From an uncultured Opitutaceae bacterium (GTDB taxonomy: Bacteria; Verrucomicrobiota; Verrucomicrobiia; Opitutales; Opitutaceae): a DNA stretch of 45,382 nucleotides. The DNA lies in the NCBI GenBank assembly GCA_903862935.1, contig CAIOZY010000035.1, positions 1 through 45,382 of the forward strand, in the 5' to 3' direction. The notes under the pieces are model-generated. The model made no database searches and was not told the origin of the DNA. It was given only the letters and a program-made list of their open reading frames with translations. Positions 22,195 to 31,284 of this stretch are shown here, piece after piece; within the stretch, counting starts at the first letter, position 1; the number at the start of each line of letters is the position of its first letter. Position numbers and translations under genes: made by a program.

Positions 22195-23495
22195 TCGCCC
22201 GGGTGCAGCTTTGGGGCCGGACGATCGGCGCCGTGTCGCTCGAGGAAGGGCGCGACGGGGCGGCGTTTCAATACGATGCCGAGTTTGCGCGCAGCGGGAT
22301 CGAGCTGTCTCCGCTGGTGATGCCGTTGAGCGGGCGGGTGTATGAATTCCCCGCGCTGCCGCGTGACACGTTCCACGGGTTGCCGGGGCTGTTGGCCGAC
22401 TCCCTGCCGGACAAGTTCGGGAACGCGCTGATCAACGCCTGGCTGGCGACCCAGGGGCGCACCCCGGAGAGTTTTAGCGCCGTGGAGCGCCTGTGCTACA
22501 CGGGGACGCGCGGCATGGGCGCGCTGGAGTTCGCGCCGGTGATGGGGCCGAGACCCCACGCGGCCAGGAAGATCGAGATCGATGCCCTGGTGCGGCTGGC
22601 GGGCGAGGTGCTCACCCATCGCGGCGATGTGCAGGGGCATTTTCACGAGTTCGGGAAGGAGCGGGCTCTGCGCGATATCCTCCGCGTGGGCACGTCGGCC
22701 GGCGGCGCGCGGGCGAAGGCCGTGATCGCGTGGAATCGCGCGACGAACGAGGTGCGCTCCGGCCAGATCGTGGCGGGCGAGGGGTTCGAGTACTGGCTGC
22801 TGAAATTTGACGGCGTGGCGGGCAACAAGGACAGGGAGCTGGAGGACCCGAAGGGCTACGGAGCGATCGAATACGCCTATCACCTGATGGCGAAGGAGGC
22901 GGGCATCACGATGAGCGAGTGCCGCCTGCTGGAGGAAAACGGGCGGCGGCATTTCATGACGCGGCGCTTTGACCGCCTGGAGGGTGGCGCGAAGCTGCAC
23001 ATGCAGTCGCTGGGCGCGCTGGCGCACTTCGACTTCAACCAGGCCGGCGCCTACGCCTACGAGCAGGCGCTGCTGACGATCCGCCAGCTCAAGCTGCCGA
23101 TGGCGGCCGTGGAGGAGCAATTCAGGCGGATGGTATTCAATATCGTCGCGAGGAACCAGGACGACCATGTGAAGAACATCGCCTTCCTGATGAACCGGCA
23201 GGGCGAGTGGTCGCTTGCGCCGGCTTTTGACGTGATCTACAGCTACAATCCGTCCGGTTCCTGGACTGCCACGCACCAGATGACGCTGAACGGGAGACGG
23301 GATGGCTTCACCCTTGAGGATTTCGAGGCGTGCGCGAAGTCGGCCCTGATGAAGCGGGGGCGGGCCGCGGCGATCATCGGGGAAGTGCAGGCGGCAGTGC
23401 GGCGCTGGTCGGAGTTTGCCGCCGAGGCGAGGCTCTCAGAAGAATGGCGCGACCAAATCCAGGGGGCCCACCGCCTGTCGTTCCCGGAAAAATGA
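22191..23495 (+). CDS. hipA: HipA-like serine/threonine kinase toxin
   Basis: A 434-residue HipA-family kinase of normal length. The N-terminal domain has the conserved FHGLPGLLADSLPDKFG (61-77). The regulatory Gly/Ser loop is GTSAGGARAK (167-176). The catalytic motif is NQDDHVKN (322-329), with Asp as the base and Asn/Asp for metal. APAFDV (343-348) is the DFG-like motif. Known HipA proteins phosphorylate aminoacyl-tRNA synthetases or related targets and cause dormancy. The target here cannot be read from sequence. All core motifs are intact, so it is probably active. It is coupled to hipB by a 4-base overlap. Confidence 0.92.
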   Translation: MIARVQLWGRTIGAVSLEEGRDGAAFQYDAEFARSGIELSPLVMPLSGRVYEFPALPRDTFHGLPGLLADSLPDKFGNALINAWLATQGRTPESFSAVERLCYTGTRGMGALEFAPVMGPRPHAARKIEIDALVRLAGEVLTHRGDVQGHFHEFGKERALRDILRVGTSAGGARAKAVIAWNRATNEVRSGQIVAGEGFEYWLLKFDGVAGNKDRELEDPKGYGAIEYAYHLMAKEAGITMSECRLLEENGRRHFMTRRFDRLEGGAKLHMQSLGALAHFDFNQAGAYAYEQALLTIRQLKLPMAAVEEQFRRMVFNIVARNQDDHVKNIAFLMNRQGEWSLAPAFDVIYSYNPSGSWTATHQMTLNGRRDGFTLEDFEACAKSALMKRGRAAAIIGEVQAAVRRWSEFAAEARLSEEWRDQIQGAHRLSFPEK

Positions 23496-23554
23496 GCCCC
23501 AGCCGTCCACGGCAGGACCGGAGGCGGTGCGCGCACTCCGTCAAAGGCTGCGGT

Positions 23555-24595
23555 TCAGGACTTGCCAGGAGAGGCTTTCTTGAGCGACTTCCCCTCGATC
23601 CAGCGGCCTTCGATCATCTCAATTCGGGGGCTTGAGGAGATCCCGAAGTCCCGGTTGGCGATTCGGGCCACCAACAGTTCCACGGCGCGCCTCCCCATCG
23701 TCAGCTGGTCTTCCTGCATCCCGGAGAAGCCGCTACCCTCGATCACGGGGCAGATGAGCCCGACCCCGAGATCATCGGGCACCCGATGGCCGATGCCGCG
23801 GACCGCCTCGCTGATTTCCTCCAGGGCTGAGGAGACATGAACCACGAGGATGGCGTCGGGACGCTGCCGCTTGTACCACTTAACAAAAAGCTCGGGCTCG
23901 ACCTCGTTCATCCGGAGGATCGGCAGATCGTGGCCGCGCCCCAGGATTCGCTCGCACCAGCCGAGATACGCCGCGGAGTGAGCGTGCGCGCTGCGCAGAT
24001 CCTCGTACCAGCCGAGGACCAAGCCGGGACGCCGGTAGCCGCGCTGATGCAGATTGACGAGGGCCTCGACCGTGTCGTGGTAGGCGTGATTGATGATCCG
24101 GTGCAGGGGGGTGCGAATGCTCAGGCCCTGCGTGACAATGGCGAATTTGTCGAGTTCGGCGGGGAATTCCTGGCTCAGTTCGGGGCTGCCGAAGCAGAGG
24201 ACTCCGTCGATGCCACGGGCATCGAGGACGTTCCGGAATCGCTTCAGAGTCATTCCCGGTTCCTTCAGCCACAGAGGCTCGAGGCGATAGCCCAGTTCGG
24301 AGGCCCGATGGACCATGCCGTCGTAGAGGCGCGACAGGTGAAGCGATTTCTCCCAGGGGCGAAGCGAGTCGTAGAAGGATATCACCCCGAAGCAGGCCGA
24401 CTGGCGCAACTCGTGGGGTTTGCGCAGGTGCCTCATCAGGGCGACAACGCGGGCGTCGGCACGGTAGCCCAGGCGCCGGGCCAGGCGGCGGACGCGCAGC
24501 TTCGTGGCGCGGGAGACCTTGGGGCTGTCGTTGAGGGCCAGCGACACGGCAGCGGTCGAGAGATTGGCCTTCCGGGCGACCTCGCGGAGGTTCAT
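23555..24595 (-). CDS. LacI-family transcriptional regulator of the glycan locus
   Basis: A 346-residue regulator. I take the ATG at 24595 because it gives the canonical LacI opening, MNLREVARKANLSTAAVSLA, with helix-turn-helix and the hinge region (VRRLARRLGYRADARVVALM). The upstream extension would run through the operators. The sugar-binding part follows (GVISFYDSLRPWE, DGVLCFGSPEL, RPGLVLGWYED, DAILVVHVSSALEEISEAVRG), as in periplasmic-binding-protein folds. It is divergent from the ceramidase-fold gene. Two 13-bp GTYAAC-N-GTTRAC-type sites lie in the shared control region, and two more lie at the transporter and receptor promoters, so it likely represses the whole locus and itself until a sugar ligand binds. 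Confidence 0.9.
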   Translation of the reverse strand: MNLREVARKANLSTAAVSLALNDSPKVSRATKLRVRRLARRLGYRADARVVALMRHLRKPHELRQSACFGVISFYDSLRPWEKSLHLSRLYDGMVHRASELGYRLEPLWLKEPGMTLKRFRNVLDARGIDGVLCFGSPELSQEFPAELDKFAIVTQGLSIRTPLHRIINHAYHDTVEALVNLHQRGYRRPGLVLGWYEDLRSAHAHSAAYLGWCERILGRGHDLPILRMNEVEPELFVKWYKRQRPDAILVVHVSSALEEISEAVRGIGHRVPDDLGVGLICPVIEGSGFSGMQEDQLTMGRRAVELLVARIANRDFGISSSPRIEMIEGRWIEGKSLKKASPGKS

Positions 24596-24598
24596 GTG

Positions 24599-24611
24599 GT
24601 CAACGGTTAAT
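24599..24611 (+). promoter_or_regulatory. LacI-type operator, site A
   Basis: GTCAAC-G-GTTAAT matches GTYAAC-N-GTTRAC at all but the last base. It lies 3 bases upstream of the regulator's start codon, which suggests autoregulation. Confidence 0.65.
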
Positions 24612-24658
24612 TGATCCGGGGGTGGCAGCAAGGGGAAAGCCGGGGAATCCCGATAAAG

Positions 24659-24671
24659 GTTAACGGTTAAC
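24659..24671 (+). promoter_or_regulatory. LacI-type operator, site B
   Basis: GTTAAC-G-GTTAAC fits the consensus fully. It lies 23 bases before ATG 24695 and 60 bases from site A, in the divergent region between the regulator and the ceramidase-fold gene. The short distance to the start favours repression. Confidence 0.75.
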
Positions 24672-24694
24672 AGCCAGGACCCATTGACAGGAGA

Positions 24695-26107
24695 ATGCAG
24701 GCGGGGAAACGTGCTACCATGTGCTCCAAACCCCATCTGGCATATGCGTCCCGTACTTTTCGATCGGCGATTCTCGCGGTCTCCCTCCTCGCCGGCCTGG
24801 CCGTCCGTCCCGCAGTCGCCGGCAACCTTGTCGCCGGAGTAGGGCGGGAAGAAATCACCCCGCCGATGGGACTGCCCGACTGGGCGATCAAAGGCTCAAC
24901 CTTCAGGGAGGTGTTAAGCCCCCTGTACACCCGGGTACTGGTTTTAGGCGACGGATCCAGGAAGGTCGCGATCGTGCAGTGGGACCTGGCCAATACGAGG
25001 GAGGAAACGGTGGCCAAGGTGCGGGGCCTGGTGTCGGAGGCTACCGGGATTCCCTTTGGCGATATCCTCGTGCACGCGGCCCACACCCATTCCGCCCCCC
25101 TGTCACCCTGGGTGGACGCAAGCAGGATTCCCATGGATGAGGACCACGCGGTGCTGGCCAATCCGCCGGAGCCGTACCGGCTGTGGACGGAGAAACTCTA
25201 CGCGGCGAGCGTCGCGGCGGCGAAGGCGGCGAACGCTTCGCTCAAGCCCTCGAGCCTCGAGATTGGGCGGGCGCTCGTTCCGGAGTGGCAGTACAACAGG
25301 AGGACTAGGAAGCCGGACGGGAAAGTTGAGACCCTATTTGTCCCCATTGATCCCTACACGATGCCGAATGGAAACCGGTTTGGGCCGATGGACCCGACCC
25401 TGACCGTGCTGGTGTTGAAGCAGGGGGGGCAGCCGGCAATCACGCTGTTTAATTACCCCTGTCATGCGGTGTCCGTGTACCCCAACCCGGACCCGGGCTC
25501 GGCAAAGTATGAGTCGAGCAAGGCGATTTCCGCGGACTGGCCGGGCTATGCCGCAGGGCAGATCGAGGCCAGAATGGGCGGAAGGGCAATCTTCCTGCAG
25601 GGCTGTGCGGGGGACCAGGTGCCGGCGAGACGGGGAGTGGATGCGGCGAAGGAGATGGGAACCCTGATCGCAGCCCGGGCGACGGCCGCGGCAGCCCGGG
25701 GCCTGAAGGTCGACGTGGACCGGATCGAGACCAATTCCGGCCGGGTCGGACTGCCCTTGAGCCTCGCTCAGCGGGCGGAGAAGGGGACCGACCTGGTGAT
25801 GGCCGAGGTGCAGACGTTTGTCCTCGGTCCCGTGGCGATCGTCGCGCTGCCGGGAGAGCCGATGATCGAGCTGGCGATGGCGATCCAGAAGGCCTCCCCC
25901 TATCCCCACACGATTGTCATGGGCTACTCGAACGGCGGCGGGGTCATGTATGTGGGCATGCCCGGAGAACTGGCGATGGGCGGATATGGGGCCGACAGCG
26001 TCGCTCATGGCACAGACGAGTGCGGTGTCTTTTTGGTGAACACGGCGGTCCGGTTGCTTCGGGAAGTTGCGGCGCGGCCGGCTGAACACCTGAAGCCGAA
26101 GTCCTGA
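24695..26107 (+). CDS. Secreted protein of the neutral ceramidase fold
   Basis: 470 residues from ATG 24695. ATG 24719, eight codons later, is an equally good start and has better ribosome-binding-site spacing. The signal peptide (FRSAILAVSLLAGLAV...AVAG) predicts export. The domain resembles the alkaline/neutral ceramidase N-terminal fold: AGVGREEITPPMG at the start, the metal-binding AAHTHSAP (His130, His132), and NYPCHAVSVY with a further His. Where ceramidases have GDVSPN with the catalytic Ser, this protein has GCAGDQVPA without Ser, so I doubt ceramidase activity. An esterase, amidase or N-deacetylase acting on glycan would suit the locus but is inference. It is the first gene of the operon and is followed by the B-A pair. 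Confidence 0.7.
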   Translation: MQAGKRATMCSKPHLAYASRTFRSAILAVSLLAGLAVRPAVAGNLVAGVGREEITPPMGLPDWAIKGSTFREVLSPLYTRVLVLGDGSRKVAIVQWDLANTREETVAKVRGLVSEATGIPFGDILVHAAHTHSAPLSPWVDASRIPMDEDHAVLANPPEPYRLWTEKLYAASVAAAKAANASLKPSSLEIGRALVPEWQYNRRTRKPDGKVETLFVPIDPYTMPNGNRFGPMDPTLTVLVLKQGGQPAITLFNYPCHAVSVYPNPDPGSAKYESSKAISADWPGYAAGQIEARMGGRAIFLQGCAGDQVPARRGVDAAKEMGTLIAARATAAAARGLKVDVDRIETNSGRVGLPLSLAQRAEKGTDLVMAEVQTFVLGPVAIVALPGEPMIELAMAIQKASPYPHTIVMGYSNGGGVMYVGMPGELAMGGYGADSVAHGTDECGVFLVNTAVRLLREVAARPAEHLKPKS

Positions 26108-26132
26108 GTTTAGAAACCCAACCTGTTAAACC

Positions 26133-27527
26133 ATGAAGACCTACGTCATTCTCCTATTGGCTGCGACGACGGCGATGGCCGATGGGGGCGGCCTCAACGA
26201 AAAATACACGGCCTGGAAATATGCGATCGAAGTCCAGGCGAAGAATGGCGAGACCTTCGCCAGGCCTGGGGAGATCGTGGATGTGGGGCTGGCGATCCCC
26301 ACCGACCGGGCGGCCAACCTCAAGGGCGACCTCCGAGTCGTGCAGAAGCGGGGGTTCGACCTGCTCTTACGGGAGATTCCCGCGCAGATCTACGGGTTAA
26401 AGACGTCGGGAGACCGGACGGAGTTCAGGGTCATATTCAAAGCCGACTTCCAGCCGTCCTCCACGGAGAGGTTCGCTGTCTTCTACGACAACCCGAAGGC
26501 TCTTCCCGACGAGGGGCAGCCCGGGATTGGGATCCAGCAGGCGCCTCAGGCGCTGTCCCTGGAAACCCCGTTCTATTCGGTGAAGATTGACCCGGCCACG
26601 GGGCAGTGCATGGCCCTTGAAAGCCGGATCCCGGGAAACCAACCCATCTACCGCGGCGGAGGATTCTTCCCGCTGCCGGTGGTCACGGTTCCCTCGGGCA
26701 GCGGGGACATGGCCCAGCCGACTGGTCTCGAGGCAGCACGCGCTCCAGGCCACCCCGATCAAGTGATCGTGGGGCCTGTCTTTTCAGAGATCAAGGGGAG
26801 CCGGGAGCTTGTTGCGGCACATGGAGACGCAGTGGCGAGGGTCAAGTTCGTCTACCTCTTCCTGAAGGATGAGCGGTATTTCGTGGTGAAAAGCTCGCTT
26901 CACTTCCTCAAGGATACACCGGTCTACGCGGTCGAATTGAACCGGTTTGCGGCAGATCAGGCAGAGCTGACCCACTACTTCTTCCGGCCCTACACGCCCA
27001 GCTTCCGTCCCACGGAGATCGAGGAGGTCGGGAGCATTATGGTCGACGCCGGGACGCGAAAGGGACTGCCGAATGCCGACCTGCTCGCGGGGATGCTGCC
27101 GGTGGACCTTGCCTGGCATGCGGTGGGCAACATCGACAAGGGCTTCTCAGTGACGGCCTTCAACCTGTCCTCGCATAGCAGCGGCACGAACAGCCCGGTT
27201 CCGAACTACCGGCCGGCCACGAGGGCCCGGGTCCGGTCTGGCCTTGTGGAGCTATCCAATGCGCCCATCTGCGTGGGAACCCAGAAGGGGGCGCTCAACA
27301 CGGTCTCCGTGCCGAAGGGCACGGTTTTCGAGGAGGCCCAGGCCATCTCCTTCTCGGACTGGAACAACGGGGGCTGGAGATCGGTCACCGACCAATTGGG
27401 GCGCCAGCTGAACACGGCGCTGGAGATCACGGTCTATCCCCAGACCTATCGGACGGTTGGGCAACTTCCTGTCCTACCTCATCATGGCGAGAGGGGCGGG
27501 GCTTATGAAAGGAGCGGAATCCGATGA
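26133..27527 (+). CDS. Secreted protein of unknown family B, copy 1
   Basis: A 464-residue protein with signal peptide MKTYVILLLAATTAMA. I recognise no catalytic family. The N-terminal domain (20-120) has NLKGDLRVVQKRGFD and ends RFAVFYDNP. This resembles beta-sandwich domains at the front of some glycan-active enzymes and is like the N-domain of family A. Features shared with copy 2 (37601): TPFYSVKIDPATGQC; LTHYFFRPYTPSF and TEIEEVGS; DLLAGMLPVDLAW; an NYR...TRAR segment; and LNTALEITVYP near the end. His281 and His329 lie in or near these blocks. It overlaps the following family A gene by ATGA, so the two are translationally coupled. A lyase, hydrolase or carbohydrate-binding role is open. 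Confidence 0.8.
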   Translation: MKTYVILLLAATTAMADGGGLNEKYTAWKYAIEVQAKNGETFARPGEIVDVGLAIPTDRAANLKGDLRVVQKRGFDLLLREIPAQIYGLKTSGDRTEFRVIFKADFQPSSTERFAVFYDNPKALPDEGQPGIGIQQAPQALSLETPFYSVKIDPATGQCMALESRIPGNQPIYRGGGFFPLPVVTVPSGSGDMAQPTGLEAARAPGHPDQVIVGPVFSEIKGSRELVAAHGDAVARVKFVYLFLKDERYFVVKSSLHFLKDTPVYAVELNRFAADQAELTHYFFRPYTPSFRPTEIEEVGSIMVDAGTRKGLPNADLLAGMLPVDLAWHAVGNIDKGFSVTAFNLSSHSSGTNSPVPNYRPATRARVRSGLVELSNAPICVGTQKGALNTVSVPKGTVFEEAQAISFSDWNNGGWRSVTDQLGRQLNTALEITVYPQTYRTVGQLPVLPHHGERGGAYERSGIR

Positions 27528-28972
27528 ATATACGCACAAGTCTAATCCTGATGCTGGCTGTGGCCGGCCCGGTCGCGGCGCAGTCATTCGACGCGTCGGC
27601 ATGGAAGGGCTACAAGTCATTCTCGGTCTCCGAAACGGCGGGCATTGCCCGGAAGCAGGAGCCGGTTGATGTGAAGTTCTCTCTGCCGGCAACCGGAGAA
27701 ACCCCGGCGGCTGGGCTCCGGGTCGCCGAAGAGGTCAATGGGCGTTGGACCGAGATCCCGGCGCAGTTCTATGACGTGCGAGCGGACAAGGAGGCGGTGC
27801 TCTCAGGAAGGGTGGCCTTCTATTGCAGCCTTCCCGCTGGCGGGGTCAGGGCCTACAGGATCTACTATGGAGGCCCGGCGGACACCCAAAGTCACAGTAC
27901 AAAGCTTGTAGTCCAGGGGGTGGGCCAGGGAGACCCCAAGGAGACCCGGCACTGGATGATCGAGAACGCGTTCTACCGCATGGAAACCTATCCCAGCAGT
28001 GGCCAGATCTGGCACATCTGGGACAAGCAGGGTTCTAACCAGATGTGGTGGTTTAAGGAATGGAACGGGAAGGAAAAGGGAGGAGATCCTGTCCATTGGT
28101 CCCCCAACGTCTGGGTGGCCTATCCCGACCGGGCCAGGGCCGAGGCGGGGAGCTCCGAGACGAAGGTCCTGGCGCAGCCGTTCGAGTGGAACTACGTCGT
28201 CGGATGGAAGACCCCCAAAACGGAGGTCGTGAGCGGCCCGATCTTCTTCGAGGTAAGGCGAACAGGCCCGGTGCCGCGGTGGCCTGAGCACTCGGACCCC
28301 GCCTACCCGGATCAGCCCAAGGATATCGTCTGGGGCGAGGTGACCTATCGGTTCTACTCGGAATTGCCGTGGATTTTCCAGGCATCCACCTATGTGACCT
28401 TGCAGGACATGGACGTCTATTTTATCCGGAATAACCAGACGGCGTTTGACCACGAGTTGTTCACCCACGCGGCGATCAGGCCGGAGACCTCCGGGTTGCT
28501 CGCAGGGGATAGCGACGAGACATGTGCGTTCCCGCTGATGTCCTACTTCCACCGCATGCCCTTCGACGCGTCCAAACCCTACGACGCCTTCTCCAACAGC
28601 CAGCACAGCCTCAGTAACGTGCTCCCGAGCAAGCTGGCCTTCTTCACCCTGTTCAACATGGGCAACGGAGACGCCTACGCCAACTTTGCCCTGGTCGAGG
28701 ACAATTCCACGACGGACGGCCATGCCCCCACCATGAGGAACCACCACATGATTCTCTCGGAGGAGAGCGGAAGCGACTCGTTCTCGCGGACCTTCGACTA
28801 CACGAACCTCCGGTTCAACCCGGAGAACGTGACCTTCCTGCCGAAGGGCCAGAAGTTCCACGAGGAGAATGTCCACCTGATCTACCGCTACGAGGGCCCG
28901 GACAGCCTGGGCATGCTCGAGCGACTGCATCAGACCTTCCAGCATCCGCTGCTGGTGGACTGGTATCCGTAA
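27524..28972 (+). CDS. Secreted protein of unknown family A, copy 1
   Basis: A 482-residue protein with signal peptide MNIRTSLILMLAVAGPVAAQ. The N-terminal beta domain (21-118) contains ETAGIAR and ends YRIYYG. The core is very rich in conserved aromatics and His: FYRMETYP (150-157), GQIWHIWDKQG (160-170), WWFKEWNG (175-182), HWSPNVW (191-197), EHSDP (255-259), EVTYRFY, MDVYFIRNNQ, HSLSNVLPS (361-369), NHHM (406-409), FDYTNLRF and a closing HLIYRYEG. The same blocks occur in the copies at 36111 and 39007. Such conservation suggests an active site or glycan-binding cleft, but I cannot name the enzyme class. It starts inside the stop of family B copy 1 (ATGA) and ends the operon. Confidence 0.8.
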   Translation: MNIRTSLILMLAVAGPVAAQSFDASAWKGYKSFSVSETAGIARKQEPVDVKFSLPATGETPAAGLRVAEEVNGRWTEIPAQFYDVRADKEAVLSGRVAFYCSLPAGGVRAYRIYYGGPADTQSHSTKLVVQGVGQGDPKETRHWMIENAFYRMETYPSSGQIWHIWDKQGSNQMWWFKEWNGKEKGGDPVHWSPNVWVAYPDRARAEAGSSETKVLAQPFEWNYVVGWKTPKTEVVSGPIFFEVRRTGPVPRWPEHSDPAYPDQPKDIVWGEVTYRFYSELPWIFQASTYVTLQDMDVYFIRNNQTAFDHELFTHAAIRPETSGLLAGDSDETCAFPLMSYFHRMPFDASKPYDAFSNSQHSLSNVLPSKLAFFTLFNMGNGDAYANFALVEDNSTTDGHAPTMRNHHMILSEESGSDSFSRTFDYTNLRFNPENVTFLPKGQKFHEENVHLIYRYEGPDSLGMLERLHQTFQHPLLVDWYP

Positions 28973-29010
28973 AGGGGGGGGGATCCACTCGCGGCGCCGC
29001 CCGCCGCTCC

Positions 29011-29055
29011 CGCACCCGGCTGTCAACGGACCTATTGTCCGGGCAGGCGGGTGCG
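29011..29055. terminator. Bidirectional hairpin between convergent operons
   Basis: CGCACCCG (29011-29018) pairs with CGGGTGCG (29048-29055), and an inner CGGAC/GTCCG stem (29027-29031 with 29037-29041) is closed by CTATT. It sits between the convergent ends of the family A gene (28972) and the epimerase gene (29066) and could stop transcription both ways. There is no T-tract. Confidence 0.5.
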
Positions 29056-29065
29056 CCTAGGTGAG

Positions 29066-30307
29066 TCAGCTGAACCGGGGATCGCCGCTCGACCGGAGGC
29101 GGTCGATCGACTCAATTCCCATGAGAAGCCCGCGGGGCAGGTGGAACGGGTCTTTTACGGGAAGGACGAGGAACGGATCGTACGGCCGGCCCTCGCGATC
29201 GAGGCGCTGGCGCCACTCGCCGTGCTCGGCGACCGGATAGCGGGGAAGGGCCCAGTCCATGATCCGCCGGTGCCAGATGAGCCACTTTTCCGACCGATCC
29301 ACCTCGTAGGCCATCAAGGTGGCCGCCAGGGCCTCGGTTACCGGCCACCAGAGCTTGAACATGCCGTGCTTCCAGTAGACGGGCAGGTTGCCGAGGATGT
29401 CGATTCCCAGGAGGATCCCGCCGAATTCCGGGTCCCAGCCGCGCTCCAGGCAGCATTCGAGGGTCTTGAGGATGGTCGGGATGTCGTCCTTGCGGCCCGA
29501 TCGCCGGGCAATGTCCAGGAGGAACCACATCGACTCTATCCCGTGTCCGGGGACCATCGCGCGCCCCGGGGGGGTGTCGGAGAAGCTCCCGTCCCGGTTG
29601 ACGTATTCGACGAGGCCGTTGCGCTCGGGCTTGATGAACTCGTGAATGATCTGGTCGCAGAAGTACCGCGCGGCATCCAGGGTCCCGGCATCCCCGAGAA
29701 ACTCACCCAACTCGTAAAAGGCGAGAGCGCTCATCATCGCGGTCCCGTGAGCCTTCATCCCTGGGGGGAGGGCGTAGGGCGCCTTGTCGAACGGCTGGCC
29801 GCTGCGGATCAGGGAGTAGGTGCGGGAGAAGGTGCGGCGGGCCAGATCGAGCGGCTCCTCGGTTCCGGCCGCCAGCGCATATTCGATCAAGCCCATGATC
29901 GCGAAGTGATTGGTGGCCAGGCTGAGGGGTCCGTCGAGGGGCTGACCCTCGCGGGAGACGCGAAAGCGCCATCGGCAATCGTCGTCGGGGCCGTACCGGC
30001 GGCAGAAGTCGTACTGGCTGCGGGCCATCTCCAGCCACTGTGGGTTGCGGTCAAACCGGCGGTAGATGGCGCTGAAGGTCCAAAGCGCCCGGGTCTGGGA
30101 CCACAGGTACTTGTCGGAGGTGATCAGCTTCCCCGCGTCGTCGATGCAGTTGAGGAGGCCCCCATGCTCCTTGTCGATCGCGTGGCGGGGCCAGAAGGGC
30201 ATGACGAATTCCTGGAGGTGGCGCCGGTAGGCCGGCCCCCAATCGGCTGTCCTGTCCGGTAGGCGGCTTAGGGCCCCGGGGTGTGGGAGGCTTTTTTCGA
30301 GGTTCAT
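29066..30307 (-). CDS. N-acylglucosamine 2-epimerase family protein
   Basis: A 413-residue cytoplasmic protein of normal length for the AGE/renin-binding-protein family, which interconverts N-acetylglucosamine and N-acetylmannosamine. The (alpha/alpha)6-barrel signature segments are present: GGLLNCIDD, KYLWSQTRALWTFS, GPLSLATNHFAIMG, PGHGIESMWFLL with a catalytic-type His, and KLWWPVTEAL. The start at 30307 overlaps the nagA stop (ATGA), so it is translationally coupled as the last gene of the nagB-nagA-epimerase operon. This context supports an amino-sugar substrate. Some family members act on plain sugars or cellobiose instead, so the exact substrate is not certain. Confidence 0.88.
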   Translation of the reverse strand: MNLEKSLPHPGALSRLPDRTADWGPAYRRHLQEFVMPFWPRHAIDKEHGGLLNCIDDAGKLITSDKYLWSQTRALWTFSAIYRRFDRNPQWLEMARSQYDFCRRYGPDDDCRWRFRVSREGQPLDGPLSLATNHFAIMGLIEYALAAGTEEPLDLARRTFSRTYSLIRSGQPFDKAPYALPPGMKAHGTAMMSALAFYELGEFLGDAGTLDAARYFCDQIIHEFIKPERNGLVEYVNRDGSFSDTPPGRAMVPGHGIESMWFLLDIARRSGRKDDIPTILKTLECCLERGWDPEFGGILLGIDILGNLPVYWKHGMFKLWWPVTEALAATLMAYEVDRSEKWLIWHRRIMDWALPRYPVAEHGEWRQRLDREGRPYDPFLVLPVKDPFHLPRGLLMGIESIDRLRSSGDPRFS

Positions 30308-31284
30308 GGCAGGAGCGCGGTCACGGGAACTTTGATTTTGGGGAGGGTTATGCCGAAGATTCTGGCGGGCCTGCGGGACGCCAGGTCCCACGCCGTGTCA
30401 TAGGAAAGCCCGATCCAACGGTGAAGGTTCGCTACCCCCCGGTCCAGGGTGAGGGAGGAGCCGCAGAGGTAGCCGGAGCGGCCGCGGAAGGCGATGACGC
30501 CGTCTCGGCCGCAGGTGAACCGGGCCATCCGGGCACCGCGCCGCATGTAGAAGGGCCCCGGGCTGGCGGCGGCTGCGGCGACGGCGTCCGTTGTGACGAC
30601 GACCTTCCCGGCGGGCTTGGCCCGCAGGAAGTTCTTCAGGACGAACGGGGCGATGTGAATTCCATCGGGGATGAAGCTTGCCACCAGATCATCCCGGGCG
30701 AGCAGGCGCTGAATGATGTTGTCATGGCGGGCAACGAGCATCCGGCAGCCATTGCCGAGGTGCGTGCACATCGTGGCCCCTGCGCGCACCGCCTTGTCTA
30801 TCTGCCCATTGTCGGCGTTGGTGTGGCCGAGGGAGACGACGACCCCGTCAGAAACGACGGCGGCGATAAACGCGGCGCTTCCGGGCCATTCCGGGGCGAT
30901 CGTGAGCAGGCGGATATTCCCGTTCGCGGCCTTCTGCATCTGCCTGAACTCCCGGAGCTCGGGACCCTTCATGTAGGAAGCAAGGTGCGCGCCTCGGTAC
31001 CCTTCCTCGGGGCTTAGGTAGGGGCCCTCCAGGTGGTATCCGGCGATCGTCTCCGCCACCAACGGATCCTCCGCGCGCATGGCCTCGATCCGCCTGAACT
31101 TCGCCTCGAGGGACCCGATCGAGTCGGTGATCAGGGTGAGAAGGATCCGGTGGGTGTGGCAGCGGCGCAACGCGATGCAGCTGCGGCGCAGGTCGGAGGC
31201 CTTGAGCCGGGGGTCCTGGAAGTCGACTCCGGCGAAGCCGTTAACCTGGATGTCAAAGAGACTCGGGCGTAGGTTGAATTTCAC
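30304..31284 (-). CDS. nagA: N-acetylglucosamine-6-phosphate deacetylase, compact form
   Basis: 326 residues from a GTG at 31284 that overlaps the nagB stop (GTGA). It removes the acetyl group from GlcNAc-6-phosphate. Metal and catalytic residues are present: Glu86 in HLEGP, His154 in SLGHTNAD, His175 in CTHLGNGC and Asp233 in TTDAV. The first-strand motif FDIQVNG matches the VQLNG type of E. coli NagA rather than HxH. It is shorter than the usual roughly 380 residues: the N-terminal small beta-domain strands are missing, and the C-terminus ends soon after RPARIFGIT. Compact NagA-like proteins may accept other N-acetyl sugars. The neighbours, deaminase upstream and epimerase downstream, fit the standard pathway. 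Confidence 0.87.
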   Translation of the reverse strand: MKFNLRPSLFDIQVNGFAGVDFQDPRLKASDLRRSCIALRRCHTHRILLTLITDSIGSLEAKFRRIEAMRAEDPLVAETIAGYHLEGPYLSPEEGYRGAHLASYMKGPELREFRQMQKAANGNIRLLTIAPEWPGSAAFIAAVVSDGVVVSLGHTNADNGQIDKAVRAGATMCTHLGNGCRMLVARHDNIIQRLLARDDLVASFIPDGIHIAPFVLKNFLRAKPAGKVVVTTDAVAAAAASPGPFYMRRGARMARFTCGRDGVIAFRGRSGYLCGSSLTLDRGVANLHRWIGLSYDTAWDLASRRPARIFGITLPKIKVPVTALLP

